Positions 9,301 through 20,439 of a stretch of 43,150 nt of DNA are shown in pieces. Origin of the DNA: Elysia marginata (lineage: Eukaryota > Mollusca > Gastropoda > Plakobranchidae); NCBI GenBank assembly GCA_019649035.1, contig BMAT01006459.1, positions 37,182-80,331 of the forward strand, written 5' to 3'. How positions within the stretch are numbered: the first letter of the stretch is position 1; each line of letters opens with the position of its first letter. Made by a program: the position numbers and the translations under genes. The notes under the pieces are model-generated. The model had not been told where the DNA came from. It saw only the letters and a program-made list of their open reading frames with translations, and ran no database searches.

Positions 9301-12300
9301 GTGCAATGGTTGACATAGGACATATATCACCAACAAGCAAACGTAACTAGTCAAAATTAATAACAAGCATGGATAATAAATCTAACATTTGGCAAGAATT
9401 AAGAATAATATCAAAACTCAACAATCATTGGATTTATATATAGCTGACATAGACTTTGACTGAGAACATCGATAGTCGAGTCTTAGTTACTTCTCTTTAC
9501 GTAATTTACTGATTTCTTAACATAAGTCAATTTATCTTTAAGCCTGCATTATTAGTAATAACACAGCACCTCCAAGGCTTAGGAATCAGATTAACTCTTT
9601 TTCAGAATCTTCCTTCAAGTTCCACATTAACATTTATGATATGTAATTTGGATGTCTTGGAAAAATAAGAGAATAATTTTACAAGGACTTCATTGCCATG
9701 ATAATGTTTATTAAGAATAAGGATTTAGATATTTGAATGGGAGTGTGTAATAGGGGCTGTATAAGTTTATCATGAAGGGTTTGATTCTTTAAAGAATAAT
9801 ATTGTAATATCGAATGAAATTAAGGCACCAAGGCACCAAATATCAATAGGAATAACGTAAGTCATCGCTTATAATACTGAGTACCATAGAGGCAAACTAT
9901 AGCGTATTGTTCTATTGAACTTACCCTCAGCCAGAGATCGTAATGGCACTTAACAGTAGTGTAGATGGCAAATCCGATGGTCAGTGTGGTCTTAGTTGGG
10001 GAGTTATGTATTTTATAGGTTAAACAAAACAAAGGAGAATCGGTTAGATCATTTTCTAAATTTAGGGTATAATGGTGCGTCGGTGCAGTGATTCAGTTGG
10101 CAACCTACACGCGTTTCCTCACACGCACCTTACAACTTTGAAGTTTTCAGCATGGTTTTTCCAACCATCCTCCATAACCCGGTGACACATTGGCCTGTAG
10201 TGTCATTGAGTACTATTGATACTAAGACGGTAGGCTAATAAGAGAGACATATTAAGAACATTACAATTAATTTACCCATTTTTTAAATATAATTACTATT
10301 AAAATAAAGACCTAAAGGGTCCTATCTCACATTGGTTTTTCTGGGCTTTTTCTGTTAACAATAATCTTCAAAATTATGTATATCTTGACAATATTAGAGT
10401 AATTTTTTTAATCATACCAATACAGTAGGCTGTCACAATTTGGACATTTTATAGAAATGTTTTCATATTTCAAAAATAGTTGGAAGCTAGTATAATTACG
10501 TTAGAAAACATTAGATTTTTTGTTAATTGGAAATAGACCAAGAAAAGATATGTTTTATATAAATTTAAGAGTCCTGGTTCACTATATTGGAAGACATATT
10601 ATATTATCTTTCATGTGTTTTTTTAGATAATAATACTATCACCTCTTGTTTAGAAAACAAAACTGATCAAAGTGGAATAAGAAATGTTGTAGCTAACCAT
10701 TTTTGTTTCCTTATACTACCCCATACAGTATTGATCTTTCTTATTAAAAAAAAAACAAAATAGATGACAATGTTTTAGAATAACATTTGAGTTATTTTTT
10801 TTTAAATATTAGTCATTATATTTTCTTTCATTGTTCAGGTACTTCTCAGCTCACAAATGGCTCTTTGACTGGTTTATAAGAACATTCAGGATAGGGAAAG
10901 TCATTCCAACTGGTAAGTCTTGCAATGATAGTTTAAAAACATAACTTATACTAATTACCAGACTAAAACAAGAGAGAATAATACATTTTACTTGCCTTAA
11001 GCTCCAATCGTTTCTCTCAGTAACTTGAACACCAGATTTCTTTCATGTTAGGAGTTGTATGGAAATGTCTACTTTCAATGTTTATCCAAGAGTTAATATT
11101 TTCCTCCTCAAGTTTGATGTCAATAGGAGACATTCTTTGTTGAATCTTCACCTTTATATTCCTTTAATATGAATGTGTTGTCATCACTTACAGCGAGAAA
11201 ATTATGGAAAAAAAACCTAGACTTAATATACCTTCAAAGATTTCAAAGGACAATATAGCTTTTAATAATTTCATCTGCAGTAACTTAACCATTCCAGATG
11301 TCTTAACCCTCAAAGAATCATAGATAATTTTGTTGCATCCTAATTTTCCTAAGTGTATGTCCAATATAAGGAACTTATCATTTACACAGTCTACATAATC
11401 AGTCAATGACACTTGTAGGCTTAAAATCAGACAAAAAGTTAACAAGATATAGATTAGATTTGATTTGACTCATTTCTAGACAATTTTTTCTTTGGTTTTT
11501 AAACTGATATATATTTTGGTATACATGCGCTTTTATGACAGCTTAATCCTATTTTTGTCATGGGCCTACTTTGCAGCTGTAAAATTTTAGGCATGAGAAT
11601 AGCATTATAAAATTTAAAACTTGTATGCCTATTGACATTGCTGGATATTGCAGAAGAATCTGGTGGGAGGAGAATATCAGAATCTCAAAGTTTTTCTTCT
11701 CAAGAGAAATGCTCTTTTTGTGAGCGATGGACTCGGGTAAGTCTAATACACATTCACACACACAAATATATATAGTGGAACTCCTCAATTAAGACCCCCC
11801 TCAGTAAAAATCTCCCCTTATATAAGACTTTAAATTTTAGGACATCTGCTTATATGGGTGTTGTAATTTAACCCCTGAAGAAAGACCCTTTCCCCCCCTC
11901 CTTTACAAGACCTGTTTTTACCAACAATTTTCAAGGTCTTACTTCACGGTTACCACTTGATATATGTCTGGCATTCTATCCAAATGAAGTTTAAGTTGTA
12001 CGACCTAGTTTTTAGATATAGGCTTTCAAAGTTGAGAAGTAAAAAATTTTTTTTGTAGATATTGACTCGAAAACTATTTATTAACAGTTTTCACACCAGA
12101 TTCATGCTGAAATTTCATGTTTTATGTGTTTAATTCTAATTGTCAAGCTGAAATTTAGCAAGTCCTAACCCTGTCATCTTCAAAACGACTATAACTTTAC
12201 ATAGAAGATGATAGAGCTTTTCTGTTACTTGTATTTGAAAGTTGAAAAAAAATCAGCTTTTCCATGATGCATATATCATAACAATTTTCCAATTTCCAAT

Positions 12301-14539
12301 AAGACTCATTATGACTGGTTGCAAGACATATTTCAAATAGTCAGCCATCGATTTTTTACATGGTTATTCTAAATTAATTAGAATTATCTCTATTTATAAA
12401 GTTTTTGTTCCTTTGTTATTAATCTTAAGTTCTAGAAATAGATGTCAGCAGAAACAGAAAATAGTTAGATAAAGAGAAAAAACCATTGTTAATACATTGT
12501 TTAGATCTTAGAGCCCCAATAAAGAAGTGGCGATTTTTTTCTGATTTACCTTTTAGGTCTTAATAATTTGGTTTTTAAACTTTTTTCTCTCTTTACCAGG
12601 ACTTTCGAGAGAGATTTATGAGCTGGTGCGAGGATTTCCAGCTCTGGGTGTTTCGATGTGCCCCAAGTTTGCAAAGGACAACTGTTCTCACTTTGATGTC
12701 CATCATGTTCTCCAGTGAGTCATTCTCTTCTGTCTGGATGTAATGTAAAGTCTTTTTTTTGTCTTTCTCTTTTCATATGATAATCAGCTCTAATTTTAGG
12801 TACCGGCAGAAATAATATTGGTGACAAGACAAAAAATGCTCTTTTTACCGTGTGATTCATACTTTGCAAGTACATTCTAAGCATTCAATCATTCCTTTGT
12901 AAATTGTAATGTAACTAATACTTCTTTGTTGTTTTTTTTTTTTCAGTGTTGTAATCAAAAGTAGTATAAATGTATTATCTTTTGAAATATCTAATCAAAT
13001 GTGTCTGGCTGGAACTGAAGGAAAGAGCAAAAAAATCTAAACAGGCTTGGATTTTTAAACGGTCTTAAACAACCTTTTTCTTTCCTCTTTTTATTTAATC
13101 TTAAGGTCTAAAATTCAATGCATTTTTTAAAATTTTATAAACAATCATTTTTTTAATAAAAAAAATTCATTTTGGCCTTTCCCACTGTTGTTTCTCATTT
13201 ACTTTTTGTTTTGCATCCATGCCTATCAGCTTAGTGTTAACATTCTGTAATTCAAAATGAATCACCAGCTAAAAATAAATCACAGATTAAATTTTGTCAT
13301 CAGCCGTATCCAGTGCACTTTAGCCACCATTAATAATTTATTATACTTGTACAGGCTTTTTATATTTAGTTCATTTTGTTCTGAGTTTAGCAATCGTTTT
13401 TGTGAATCATGATCTTCTTTTTTTTTTTTTACTTCTCTGTTCTATAGTAAACTGGACGTTACTTGGAATCATGTGGACATCAGTATGCCTGTACATTTGT
13501 AGCTCCTGCCTCCGTGGTGCCAGTAGCTCCATCCCAGCCCTGGAAGATGCCATCTTCAAAGGACTTGCCAGACAGATAGACTCACTTAAGCAAACTAGAG
13601 TGGGCAGATACTTAAACCATTTCTTTCCAATTCAGTCTGACATCCGAGGAACCTTTCACTGGCTTGTACAAGGCTCTCATCTGACTGAGACTGTTTATGG
13701 GCGTGTCACATTCTTTCTTGGGCCGGCCATACTCTTGGTTGTTTGGACTGCATTGCTGATTGAGCCACCCCATTTGATAGCTGTGGTTTTATTTTTACTG
13801 CCAAGAAGACCTTTCTATGGAATGAAACCAAGCTATAGGTTTGTTGATATTATTTGGTTTTTAAATCAAAGAACCTTGTTATTGGCAAAGGTAGGGCTAA
13901 ATTTATTTTCAGTTTTTCATGTTTCTGAGGGTATGTTGCTCTATTATCCAAGTCTAAAAGGGTTTTATATATAATTTTTAGAAATAAATTTCCACAATGC
14001 CTGTTTACTATTATGAAAGAACATATGCTTTACCAAACATTATCTTTTAATTGGAAACATATTTCAGTATTATTAATTGGAAACAAATTTCAGTATTATA
14101 TCAACAAGATTTATTGAATGGAATCTGCAAAGGTGACAAAAAAAAATTGGACAAAGCCAGGTATTTGAAATTAAAATTTTGAACCTAAGTTTGTTTCTAA
14201 GCAAAAAGTGAAGAAAGTTTTTTGCAAGGTTCTGCACATGCGAAACACTAAATTTTATTTAGTGCATGCACCATGCCTGAGAGGAAAAAAAATTCTTGGG
14301 TATTTTCCCCAATAAATGTCTTAATATTGCTGTGTAGGCTAGTTAGGTGCTTCCAATTCTTTTTTTTAAGTTTTTGTTTTTGTTTTCTCAGTACTGAGTT
14401 TTCAACCACGGAATCTATTGATCAAGAAGATTCTGATTTACCAGAGTGCTCAAAGGCAGATCTTGAAGCAGCAAGTGAAATGCAAACAGATTTGTTGGAA
14501 TCTCCTGAGAAGGATCTTAAAACTAATTTTGACCTGTAG
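6185..14539 (+). CDS. Gene B: polytopic membrane protein, unrecognised family
   Basis: Eight exons (6185-6338, 7860-7939, 8406-8560, 10839-10912, 11654-11736, 12600-12714, 13448-13838, 14392-14539) have matching phases and join into 400 codons including a TAG stop. The protein, counted from codon 6185, has about seven to eight hydrophobic segments, near residues 13-23 (weak), 34-51, 56-77, 84-110, 112-130, 210-238, 307-325 and 330-339. A polar loop (131-209) contains a CSFC motif, and the acidic tail (351-399) is rich in Glu, Asp and Ser. The first ATG in frame is at 6194, but the exon begins with a strong acceptor, so a leader exon or the peptidase exons must precede it. I cannot name the function; channel, transporter or receptor-like roles are all possible. 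Genes A and B are in phase and may be one transcript. Confidence 0.75.
6671..7484. mobile_element. TTAA-bounded inverted-repeat element with nested LINE piece
   Basis: The left end is TTAACTCTTTTCTCTCC (from 6671) and the right end GGGAGAGAAAAGTTTTAA (to 7484). They are inverse to each other and each is bounded by TTAA, the target site of piggyBac-type transposons. The interior is mostly a minus-strand LINE fragment. I infer a non-autonomous element later hit by a LINE, lying in the first gene B intron. Confidence 0.45.
6900..7330 (-). mobile_element. Non-LTR retrotransposon (LINE) ORF2 C-terminal fragment
   Basis: Minus-strand frames read FEMWCYRRLLKVPWTEK, LLQQLMKRKLGYAGHIMR, LAGKIEGNGGQGRPRKNW and MDDVKEW, the conserved region after the reverse transcriptase in many animal LINEs. 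A frame with an internal stop upstream adds VFSIFKHD and EAWIYSKTVQ. It is a truncated, inactive copy. Confidence 0.8.
7860..7939 (+). CDS. Gene B exon 2
   Basis: Acceptor TTTTTTGGCAG, donor CAG/GTGAAT. It encodes LHADLLRVLWTGFWMHITCS then VLHWFVQ, a membrane segment. It takes one base from exon 1 and ends at phase 0. Confidence 0.7.
8406..8560 (+). CDS. Gene B exon 3
   Basis: Acceptor ATATCCCAG, donor GTG/GTTAGT. It encodes two membrane segments (FSVFMCVTGWIVLQV and NFILVSAMWFSTLS) joined by a short loop FPQYW. It leaves two spare bases. Confidence 0.75.
8617..8985. mobile_element. MITE-like repeat, family M, copy 1
   Basis: The segment starts near CAATCAAATGATTGAGAGAT (8647) and ends with the inverse of that motif (about 8955-8981), giving inverted ends of about 25 bp with a few mismatches. 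The 12-mer ATTGTTAGGTTA is found just outside both ends. The core (ATGGTATAAGCTGTGTTTCT and on) recurs at 31.65 and 31.95 kb. It lies in gene B intron 3. Confidence 0.55.
8986..10838. other. Gene B intron 3 remainder
   Basis: There is a degenerate run of AGGCTCTAACAGGCTATA-like units of about 18-20 bases at 9067-9178. No exon-like segment or recognisable mobile element was seen in the rest. Confidence 0.5.
10839..10912 (+). CDS. Gene B exon 4
   Basis: Acceptor CATTGTTCAG, donor CTG/GTAAGT. It completes the Trp codon, then YFSAHKWLFDWFIRTFRIGK, an aromatic and basic segment on the membrane edge. Confidence 0.75.
11654..11736 (+). CDS. Gene B exon 5
   Basis: Acceptor GATATTGCAG, donor CGG/GTAAGT. 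It encodes EESGGRRISESQSFSSQEKC and SFCERWTR, a Ser-rich polar loop with a C-x-x-C pair and an RRIS match to a basophilic kinase site. It is required to bring exons 4 and 6 into phase. Confidence 0.7.
11773..11959. mobile_element. pogo-like MITE, copy 1 (degraded)
   Basis: It starts TAGTGGAACTCCTCAATTAA after TA and ends in an eroded inverse (GGTTACCACTTG). The interior AAGACC motifs match the copies at 22825 and 24417. CAGTGGAACC-type ends with TA sites are typical of the Tc1/mariner-pogo group. It lies in gene B intron 5. Confidence 0.65.
12600..12714 (+). CDS. Gene B exon 6
   Basis: Acceptor TCTCTCTTTACCAG, donor CCA/GTGAGT. It encodes DFRERFMSWCEDFQLWVFRC, then the start of a membrane helix TVLTLMSIMFS. 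A second frame across it is also open, but only this one continues into the next exon. Confidence 0.75.
13448..13838 (+). CDS. Gene B exon 7 (largest)
   Basis: Acceptor TTCTCTGTTCTATAG, donor CTATAG/GTTTGT. It completes a membrane helix (NWTLLGIMWTSVCLYI), then about 65 polar residues (PALEDAIFKGLARQIDSLKQ and on), then two more hydrophobic segments around LGPAILLVVWTALL and LIAVVLFLLP. It leaves two spare bases (AG). Reading on without splicing would add about 45 residues to a stop at 13974. Confidence 0.8.
14392..14539 (+). CDS. Gene B last exon, acidic tail
   Basis: Acceptor TTTTGTTTTCTCAG. It completes a Ser codon, then TEFSTTESIDQEDSDLPECS and a further acidic stretch ending NFDL and a TAG stop. 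It has several S/T-x-x-D/E (CK2-type) sites and is probably a cytosolic tail. Confidence 0.75.
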
Positions 14540-14572
14540 AAAGTAAGACTGATATGTAAATGAGAATTATTC

Positions 14573-14578
14573 AATAAA
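14573..14578 (+). terminator. Polyadenylation signal AATAAA of gene B
   Basis: A canonical hexamer 34 bases after the TAG stop at 14537-14539. Confidence 0.6.
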
Positions 14579-14660
14579 GGCAAGCTGTCATGAACATTAA
14601 GATGAACAAGTTAATTCTGTGATAGATAATATTTGATTATTGATTTGTTGATTTGTAATA

Positions 14661-15240
14661 GATATATTTATATATATATATAATAATAATAATAATAATA
14701 ACAATAATTCACTTCTAGAGCACCTAAAACTTACTAAAGCAATGCTCGGTAGTTCTACTACGTACAATGTGACAGGATAATGTTATCTTAGTTATAGTTA
14801 AAACGGTTGTAAAAGAGTGGAACATTAATACAAATGCATGAAAACTATGACACTTTCTGATATAACTACTGTCTTTGTCTTGAGAAATCACTTAAAAAAC
14901 TCAGTTTTCAAATTTCACTTGAAGGGTTCAATTACGTCACTTCTCACTGTTTTTTATGATAAACATTTTAGACCTTAGGAGCTATGGCAGGAAGTGCTTT
15001 CGTTTCAAAAGTCAAGGGTAGCATATTAGTTTTTAGTAAAATGGAGTCATTTGATATTTAACCCCTGTGCTTTGTATAATTGTAAGAGTTCTTGTAAATA
15101 AGTAGGGGATAGTTCATTTAAACTTTTCAAGATATGATAAGCAATTTCAAAATCAATGTGGGGTTTTACCAGTAGCCAGTGTAGCTCTTTTAGTACTTTA
15201 ATGGACTTGAGCGGTCCAAAAACAAAATTTAATACTTATA
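14661..15240 (-). mobile_element. LINE 3' end (L2/CR1-type) with (TAA)n tail
   Basis: The minus strand reads KVLKELHWLLVKPHIDFEIA, YHILKSLNELSPTYLQELLQ and LYKAQGL, the well-known LHWLPV...I.FKI...Y..LN...P.YL..LL block near the end of L2/CR1-like ORF2 proteins. Further 3' it decays into stops. It ends at a (TA)n/(TAA)n tract (14661-14703), a usual 3' tail for such elements. It inserted just past the gene B polyA signal. Confidence 0.8.
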
Positions 15241-17333
15241 AGGCAATAAACAGTTTTTTAGCTTAGCTTGCAAAGGGACAAATGTTGAGGGAGACCAATT
15301 ACTACATTACCCGTTTTACTGAATAATAACCTCCCCCGAACAATATCACTCACCCTCAAAAGTAAAAAAGACCTGGACAAACAAGAAGCATTGCACAAGA
15401 GAAAAGTCAGGTGGTACAAATTTGCTGCAAGAGTACAAGGAGGTGCCAAGGTGTCCATGTCATATGACTGAGATGTAAGGAGTAATAGGTCTGTAGGTAA
15501 CTTTCAAACTTTCAAAATATACATTTCACATTTCAAATCAGCATATTCCAATTAAGTTGGAGAAAAGAAAATAAGGCTTGTGGTATATATGTAGTGTTGT
15601 TTAAAGTTAGAGAGCCCATAATTTTTTTCAGGGTGAAATGAGACATATCCATATTTTTTAATTTTGAGATTTTATGTGAAAATAATTTTGAAATCCCATT
15701 TTTTTAAAATTTAGTCATGTTTAGGTTGTAACAACCTATACTCTGGTATAGAAATACAAAAACAAAAAAGAAATACACACAGGTTTTTGCCCTTTTTCTT
15801 TTCTCATCATTATCATCATCTATAGCCACTCGCTTGTAGGGTAATCTCACAGCACAGCTTCAGCTGCTCTTCTTCTTGGTCTTTTATTGTTTTCTACAAT
15901 TTAGAACTGCATTGCTTTGTTTGCCAGAATACACGGATCTCGTCTTAATATGTGTCTAAACAGTCTTCATCTAGACTCAAGTACTTGGAGGGATAGAGGA
16001 ACTTGTCCACATTTTTTGTAAAGTGGATGGTTTGATATTTTTGTGGGGTATATTGAAGTTTTCTGTTTTGTTTTGTTTGCTCTGTTCCAAATATTTGTTA
16101 GTTTGTGAAGGGCAATGTTTGAAAGTTGTTTTCTTTTCTCAGCTTTTTTAAATTGTGGTTGTCGCATTTTGCTCCAAAACCATTAAAATATGTTTTTGGT
16201 TTTTCTTTTTATAAATTATCATAATTTTACATGATGTTGAATGTCAAATCCAGAAAAATGTATTGTTTGAAGGACCAACATCTTGAAATGTAAACTTTGT
16301 GACTCTGACTCGTTTTGATGGGTTTCTTTACATATTAATCATTTTATTTTATGCAGCAGCCATTTGACTTATTTTGTGATGACCTATCAAAATTAGGTTT
16401 ATTAAAAGTATTAGGCTGTAAACATAGTCTATAGGTTCATTACATGTCATGTCCATTGAAGGACTTCTAAAAGAGACCTCTTGTAAATTCTGTCACAAAG
16501 TTAGCAATCCTTCTGATAAATTTCTTTTTCTGTTGCTTTGATTTTCATATCTCTGGTTGCCATAATGTGGTCAAATGAAGTGATGACATAAACACAATGT
16601 TTTTGGTTATTTTTATTGGCACCTTGCAGGGAGTATTGTCACAGCACTAGAGAAATGGCATAGGCCTATCTCACTTTTTTGTGTGTGGTAATTCTGAAAA
16701 AATAACCGTTATGACATTTACTATTTCCGTTTTTTTGTTTTGTTTGCATTTGAGAAAAAATGGCTCAGAGCATATCAGTAATTTAACTACCATAAGATAG
16801 ACAATGATCTTACGTAAACAGGGATGTCAAAATAGCATATATCTGAGATATGTCATTTTGCCAGCACATGGACATTATGCACATACATTTTGCCTTAAAT
16901 TAAAATGTCTCGCAACCAGTCTGAATGAGTGGAATGTCAAATTTTTTACATTATAAGCTGTTGATATTTTGAACAAGGCATATTTTTTGGCTTCTAAAGG
17001 GTAAAAACCGCATGAAATTCTCACAATTGTGTGAAAAGATATTGGAACTTCTTTTAATTTTGAAATGTAGAGAAAGGAGGAATAAATCTACTGATTAAAT
17101 GCGTTTTCACAAATTAAAGTTACTGACTTAGAACTCATTTGGACTGGTTGTGAGATAAATCTTAAAAGACCCCCTTGTTTGATTTTGATAACAAAACAAA
17201 AATATTTTTTACCATTGAAACAAGTATGATGTACATAATTTTATAAATCTCCATGGTGCTTTCATGACATTATACACAAATTCTTTGTTTTGATATTACA
17301 TTCTAAACACACAAAAATCTGTTACCCCTCAAG
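15241..17333. other. Non-coding stretch between the two candidate gene B last exons
   Basis: There is a possible minus-strand LINE remnant at 15800-15962. A short piece near 16240-16300 resembles the repeat at 26.1 and 28.1 kb. Otherwise nothing is recognisable. Confidence 0.4.
15800..15962 (-). mobile_element. Possible LINE remnant
   Basis: The minus frame reads RHILRRDPCILANKAMQF, a stop, then NNKRPRRRA, which recalls the GHxLRRDP...NKAL...GRR.RGRP motif of LINE tails. It is badly decayed, so the call is tentative. Confidence 0.35.
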
Positions 17334-17490
17334 GTACCTGTTGTACTGCCCTTTGGATATCATTTATTACATCATGAGTTATCCTACACTGATGACTAAT
17401 GCTATTGATCACCTCATTCTGTGTTTCCCATTGGTGCATACTGGAATACTTGAGAGATTCATTCTCTTGTTCACTGGCGTTGGTGTATAA
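17334..17490 (+). CDS. Gene B alternative last exon (candidate), hydrophobic tail
   Basis: After CTGTTACCCCTCAAG, the segment takes the AG left by exon 13448-13838 to make Arg, then reads YLLYCPLDIIYYIMSYPTLM, DHLILCFPLV and ERFILLFTGVGV to a TAA stop. Third codon positions are richer in G and C than the AT-rich surroundings, as expected for a coding exon. It would give the membrane protein a hydrophobic C-terminus instead of the acidic tail at 14392-14539 (403 codons in all). The acceptor is only moderate. It could be a chance frame. Confidence 0.4.
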
Positions 17491-17635
17491 GTAAAGTAGA
17501 TCTAAATCTGGTCTGCTGCTTAATTAACCAAGAAAGGATGCTTTTGTTTGTTTTTACAATAGTTTTTCTTCTGGATGCAGTGATTTTAAGTTCCAAAACG
17601 TTCTCTAAAATCTGCTACTTATATGCACTATTTGA

Positions 17636-17641
17636 AATAAA
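17636..17641 (+). terminator. Candidate polyadenylation signal AATAAA
   Basis: A hexamer 146 bases beyond the stop of the alternative last exon. Confidence 0.3.
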
Positions 17642-20439
17642 AGTTATACCTCTCATCAACAGTTGCCAAGTATGGATTCTAGAAAATGTTTTAAAAGGTT
17701 TTAAATGGCCTAAAGGCCTTCTTATTTTCAAATCTTTTACAGTGAGATTTTGAATATCTCTGATTAGGTTGAAAAGGTTTCCTCTAGGTTATCAAGTGTA
17801 TTGTGTGGAGATATGGTAAGCCCTATTATTTTCCTTTAGTGAATAGAGAAAGTAATAATTACCAATATTACATTCCAAATTGTATTTAGAAAGACAGGAT
17901 GGTGATCAACGTAAAGCATAAAAATACAGCCATTTATTTTCTTTAACCTCATATCGTTGTGATGCCAATAATACTTGTTTGTAGGTACAGATGATTTGGT
18001 TTTTATTTGTAATATTTAACTTTTTTTTTGTCAATGCTTGGTGGAAATATGTCATAATATTATAAAAGCTCTGATTTGAGGCATGCTGGTTCCAGGTTTC
18101 TTCTCAGAGGTCACATTTCTTGATTATTTGCATCAGAGGAAAGGTTTATACTAAATATTGCTATTTTCTTTTTTGTAATTCATGTAAGGCTGGGTTCAAC
18201 ATGAAACTGTTGTTCAAGTAATGTAATTTGCACAATTTTTCTTGTCAAATTATGTTGTTTCGACCAAAGCTTTGTGTGAAATGATTTTGCTATGTAATCC
18301 TGTGAAGATATCCACTTATCATCCTCTTCTTTATCATCTTCCATATGTTTTTGTTAAAAGAGGAAAGGAAGCTATGATCTGTAATAACTTATATCTTCTA
18401 ATGAGGAAGCACAAATGTATAGATATAAATGAAAGAATTTATACAGTTCCTTTTTTATTATTACTTTTCATTAAGCTTTAATGTAATTCTGGGCTATTTA
18501 GCAAATTTTAGCCTGGCTAGCTAAAAGCCTAAGTAGGTCAGAGGCTGGCTGTGCTTTGCCTGCTGAGCAAGTAGCAACCATGGCCAGGCGATCCTGAACT
18601 GTGTTGTTGTTATCATCGCTACTGCGCGGTTTACAGGTATTCTTGTACTCAGCCCTGGGACTGGAACCCTGTTTACAAAGCATCCAGTACCTGGGCCCTT
18701 GCGACAAAAGGCTGCATAAGGTAGAATCTGTTAAATCTATCATACTTCATCCATTATTTTTTTTTTTTACATATAAATGATATTTGATTAATTTAGAAAC
18801 TAATGATCACTAAAAAAAATGTTTGATGGCCTGTCTTTCTTGCAGTATTATGCACTTTTAAAATGTCTCATGCCAGTACTTAAGGCCATTGGGGAACATT
18901 AAATTGGTTATCTTGTTTTCTACATCAGAATATTTAGCTCAAAGAATGACCTACATACTTGTCTATTTGGAAAGGCCTGTAAAATTTTTTAGAGTGTGTA
19001 CAATATCACACCCAACATAAAGAATAGGAAAATAAGAGTAATCAGCAGTGATTGTTAAGTCTTATTATTAACACTTAAAGATTGTCATGTCGAGCTACAA
19101 ACCCATTCTCTAAATCTAGAACTCTAAATCCAACACTGTTACTGTGTATTTATAAAGTTACTAGGCAAACACAGTCTACTCTATTGTTGTGATCTTTGGC
19201 CTGACAAAGGTATTTAGCAAGCAATAAAGACACTGGCTGTTACATTTTAGCCCTTGTGTTTGTAAATAAACGCTATTTCTGTAAATTTGTCTTTGGATGT
19301 ATGCTTTAGAACAAATTTTATCTTTGCATGATTTCAAATATTAATCAAGATTTGTTTGTAAGCTTCAGAGATGAGTTCTTGTTTTTAACCAATCAAAAGA
19401 AAAGTATGAAGTAAAAATTAAAAAAAAAAAGAAAAAAAAATATTTTACAAAAGATCAAATATTAAAAAAACAAAAAAAACAAAAAAAACCTGTAATCTTA
19501 TTATTTACTGTGCTTACCAATAACGCTGTTACACATTTATTTTCGGAATTTTATGTAGTTACAAACTGCATGTCCACAAACTCTTGTCGCTACAACAACT
19601 TAAAATATGTGATTATAATTTTAGTCTGGCCATATTTGCACTGCTTTAAAGAAACCTATTGGCTCTAATGAAAAAAAAAAAACATTATGTCAAGTTTGAG
19701 CTTACTATGACACCCTGGCTGAACTAAATTGCTTTAAAGTCGCTAAGCATAGAGAGTTAATGTCAATTTTATGTAATGTTTACATGACAGTGAGTTTGAG
19801 CGAGCAAGGAAGAAACATTAGTCAGTGAGGTTTAGTTGTTGTATCTGGACCTTGTTTATTTGATGTAAGTTTTAGAACAAATACTGTCTTCAAATTTCAA
19901 TTATGATTCTGATTTTAAGTTTAAGATATAAGTCTCAAACTTAAATAAAAAAAAAATAAAAAGTTAAGCTGAAAAATAAACTTAGGCTTAGAAAAAGAAA
20001 GAAAAGAAAAGTAAATTGCAGTAAACAATATGTATGCACTAACCAGTTATGCTCTTGTTGGTATGATTATATTTGCCAATACCTGTTTAGTTAATATTTT
20101 TACCTCTCCAAAAGCACTTTTTGAAAGTTATCAGTAATATATTGTGCTTGAAGCCAATTGTATGCATCCTATCATTCTCTGGTTGGAATTAGAAAATCAA
20201 TTGCACAAAACTCAAAAGGCTAAAACAAGGTAGTCTATGCTCAAATTTTGATATTTGAAATGACAGGGAGACTGTTCAAGCAAGGAAGAGAAACAATAAT
20301 CTTTTACTTGTTATTAAAATATATATTGTTGTAATTTAGCTTGTGATGTGAATTTTTGTCTGTGAGTTTAAAAAAAATGTGAAAATACTGAAAAAAATCT
20401 AAAACACTAAAAAAAAAAAAAAATGAAAAAATTTTTTTT
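17642..20439. other. Non-coding AT-rich stretch
   Basis: A GC-richer island lies at 18490-18730. From about 19300, poly-A runs and degenerate repeats appear: a GAGCAAGGAAGAAACA-like piece near 19800 recurs near 20275, and a TTTAGAACAAAT piece near 19305 recurs near 19870. They seem to be old relatives of the tandem array that follows. Confidence 0.4.
18490..18730 (-). repeat. GC-rich island, possible inserted repeat
   Basis: This stretch keeps CpGs and higher GC than its AT-rich surroundings. The minus strand has an open frame (GKAQPASDLLRLLASQAKIC) and a GGTTCCAGTCCC stretch resembling a tRNA B box. It may be a SINE or another insertion; the family is not identified. Confidence 0.3.

Noticed and set aside
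12600-12714. Alternative open frame GLSREIYELVRGF across gene B exon 6
   Set aside because: It would follow exon 4 directly but cannot continue into exon 7; the other frame, via exon 5, continues and keeps the membrane pattern.
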